A stretch of 5,688 nt of DNA from Candidatus Poseidonia sp. (GTDB lineage Archaea; Thermoplasmatota; Poseidoniia; Poseidoniales; Poseidoniaceae): positions 1 to 5,688 of the forward strand of contig JALRLQ010000097.1 of NCBI GenBank assembly GCA_023254365.1. The letters are read 5' to 3'. Shown here one piece after another: positions 4,651-5,688 of the stretch. The notes below the pieces were generated by a model, which saw only the letters and a list, made by a program, of their open reading frames with translations, ran no database searches and was not told the DNA's origin. The position numbers and the translations under genes were made by a program. The first letter of the stretch is position 1, and every line of letters begins with the position of its first letter.

Positions 4651-5688
4651 TCATTCGTCGCCAGCGAGTGCATCGAGGTCCGGTGCACCCGGGAGGGCAT
4701 CATCTTCTTCGGGGCCGTCCTCTTCCACTGCAGGTGAATCGGTAGGCGTCATGCCTCCTTGAGCCCGTGCGAGTTCCTCTTCAAGTTCGCGCTTTCGAGC
4801 AGCACGCTCTTCTGGAGATGGGAGCGTGAATTCGGCCACCAGCATAATGGGGTCACCGGTCGAGAGTTCACCGTTGTACTCGTATGGTTCACCGCCTTGG
4901 TTGACGATGACCTGGAACTTGGTGGGATCTTTGCTCTTGCGCTTGTCGTGCTTTTTGTAATGGTGGACGTAAACCTGGTACTTGCCCGCAGGCGCCTTGC
5001 CTTCCTCCCAGAACACGTTCTCGACAGGTTTCCGGGTCTCGGCACGGACGTTGGCGTCCACGTCGAGCTCACCGCCACAACCCGATTTCTTGTTCCCTCC
5101 GTGGATGCGCTCCCCGGATGGACAGACCACGTGCAGGTCCAAATCGTTGTAGTTGTTCCACATCAACGAAATTTGAACGTCAGAAGATTGGGCGCCCTCG
5201 CGCTCGAGTCGAGCCTGAAGTTCAGCCATGGCTCGCTGTGCGGCTTGCCTTGATTCGAGCATCTCTTGCTCTCTGGCCGCTTCGATTTCTGCAAGGCGCT
5301 CTGATTCTGCAGCTTCGAGGTCGGCTTGGCGTTGCTGTTCAATTTCCGCCATCGTTTCTTGGGCTTCAGGAACATCAATACCTGCAGCACGGAGTTCTGC
5401 CTCAAGTTCGGCGCGACGAGCGGCTCGCTCTTCGGGAGAAGCAAGGTCAAACTCTGCCACGAGCAAAATGGGGTCGCCCATCGAGAGTTCACCGTTGTAC
5501 TCCAACAAGTCGCCGCCTTGGTTGACGATGACCTGGAACTTGGTGGGGTCTTTGCTTCGTCGCTTGTTGTGCTTCTTGTAGTAGTGAATGTAGACCTGAT
5601 ATTTACCGGCTGGCGCCTTGCCTTCCTCCCAGAACACGTTCTCGACAGGTTTTCGGGTCTCGGCACGGACGTTGGCGTCCACGTCGAG
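4651..5688 (-). CDS. Repetitive YfaP/DUF2135-like domain protein with coiled-coil linker, N-terminus outside window
   Basis: The frame is open at the right edge, so the true start is not visible; 345 residues are present and the first in-frame GTG at 5682 lies inside a repeat, so it is not the start. In order: the C-terminal part of one domain (about 1-82), a charged Glu/Ala/Arg-rich helical stretch predicted to be a coiled coil (about 83-167), a complete domain (about 169-287), a short repeat of the helix start (SPEERAAR), and an acidic, probably disordered tail (about 313-345). The complete domain shows VQISLMWNNYNDLDLHVV, CPSGERI, CGGELDVDAN, PVENVFW and GKYQVYV, a pattern I associate with the YfaP/DUF2135 family of beta-sandwich domains, whose role is unknown. 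C189 and C204 sit in it, close enough to pair. The two domain copies match at roughly 82 of 96 comparable residues. Cell location cannot be judged without the N-terminus. The family call is from recalled motif shape and is moderate; the reading frame is secure. Confidence 0.8.
   Translation of the reverse strand, partial: LDVDANVRAETRKPVENVFWEEGKAPAGKYQVYIHYYKKHNKRRSKDPTKFQVIVNQGGDLLEYNGELSMGDPILLVAEFDLASPEERAARRAELEAELRAAGIDVPEAQETMAEIEQQRQADLEAAESERLAEIEAAREQEMLESRQAAQRAMAELQARLEREGAQSSDVQISLMWNNYNDLDLHVVCPSGERIHGGNKKSGCGGELDVDANVRAETRKPVENVFWEEGKAPAGKYQVYVHHYKKHDKRKSKDPTKFQVIVNQGGEPYEYNGELSTGDPIMLVAEFTLPSPEERAARKRELEEELARAQGGMTPTDSPAVEEDGPEEDDALPGAPDLDALAGDE
4771..5067 (-). repeat. Direct repeat copy 2 (621-bp period), encodes second domain and helix start
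   Basis: This 297-bp stretch aligns without gaps to 5392-5688 at an offset of exactly 621 bp (207 codons). The segment 4991-5067 differs from its partner 5612-5688 at one base only (5032 c versus 5653 t). The end nearer the gene's 3' terminus is more diverged. The repeat is intragenic and in frame, so it reflects duplication of a protein domain and not a mobile element. Confidence 0.9.
5392..5688 (-). repeat. Direct repeat copy 1 (621-bp period), continues beyond the window
   Basis: This is the partner of 4771-5067, at a constant 621-bp offset and in the same reading frame. The repeat is still nearly identical at the last base of the window, so the homology should continue to the right. If the full unit is 621 bp, about 320 bp more of this copy, and possibly further copies, lie outside. 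Confidence 0.9.

Noticed and set aside
4759..5253. A 164-codon plus-strand open frame opposite the repeat-protein gene
   Set aside because: The minus-strand frame contains conserved domain motifs and the in-frame repeat; the plus-strand translation is only its shadow.
5680..5682. GTG at 5682 as the start of the repeat-protein gene
   Set aside because: The frame is open to the window edge and the codon corresponds to an internal valine (ELDVDAN) in the second copy, so the gene begins outside the window.
4771..5688. Mobile element or CRISPR explanation for the 621-bp repeats
   Set aside because: The repeats are in frame within one coding sequence, have no terminal inverted repeats or transposase, and are far too long and too few for CRISPR units.

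Overview
The window reads as a piece of an archaeal chromosome, most likely an aerobic, planktonic Marine Group II (Poseidoniales-type) euryarchaeon. The archaeal call rests on two genes: an archaeal/eukaryotic-type RNA polymerase subunit Rpo6 (RpoK), and PurP, the archaeal formate-dependent FAICAR synthetase. Aerobic life is indicated by heme A synthase (needed for heme-copper oxidases) and by the O2-dependent tryptophan 2,3-dioxygenase. The MGII assignment is an inference from gene mix, moderate G+C, and near-absence of Shine-Dalgarno sites; no rRNA is present to settle it.

Layout, left to right: (1) ctaA on the minus strand, its C-terminus cut by the left edge (1-998); (2) a divergently transcribed, exported, membrane-anchored thioredoxin-fold protein (1032-1967, +); (3) rpoK/rpo6 (2028-2282, +), preceded by a perfect 7-bp hairpin; (4) tryptophan 2,3-dioxygenase (2270-3373 or 3397, -), overlapping the end of rpoK by 13 bp; (5) a divergent intergenic space of about 140-160 bp, followed by purP (3536-4648, +); (6) a minus-strand gene (4651-5688, running off the right edge) encoding a repetitive protein with YfaP/DUF2135-like domains separated by a charged coiled coil, its stop codon only 2 bp from that of purP. 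No intergenic stretch exceeds 300 bp, and no tRNA, rRNA, CRISPR array or insertion sequence was seen.

The genes do not form one operon; strand changes at almost every junction. Two functional links are suggested. CtaA carries two extracytoplasmic cysteine pairs and sits back-to-back with an extracytoplasmic thioredoxin-like protein that could act on them. TDO starts a pathway that releases formate, and the divergent neighbour PurP consumes formate. Both links are inference. The most unusual sequence-level observations are the atypical RpoK (long insertion, acidic C-terminus) and the 621-bp-period internal duplication in the last gene. I see no obvious novel defence or mobile system here.
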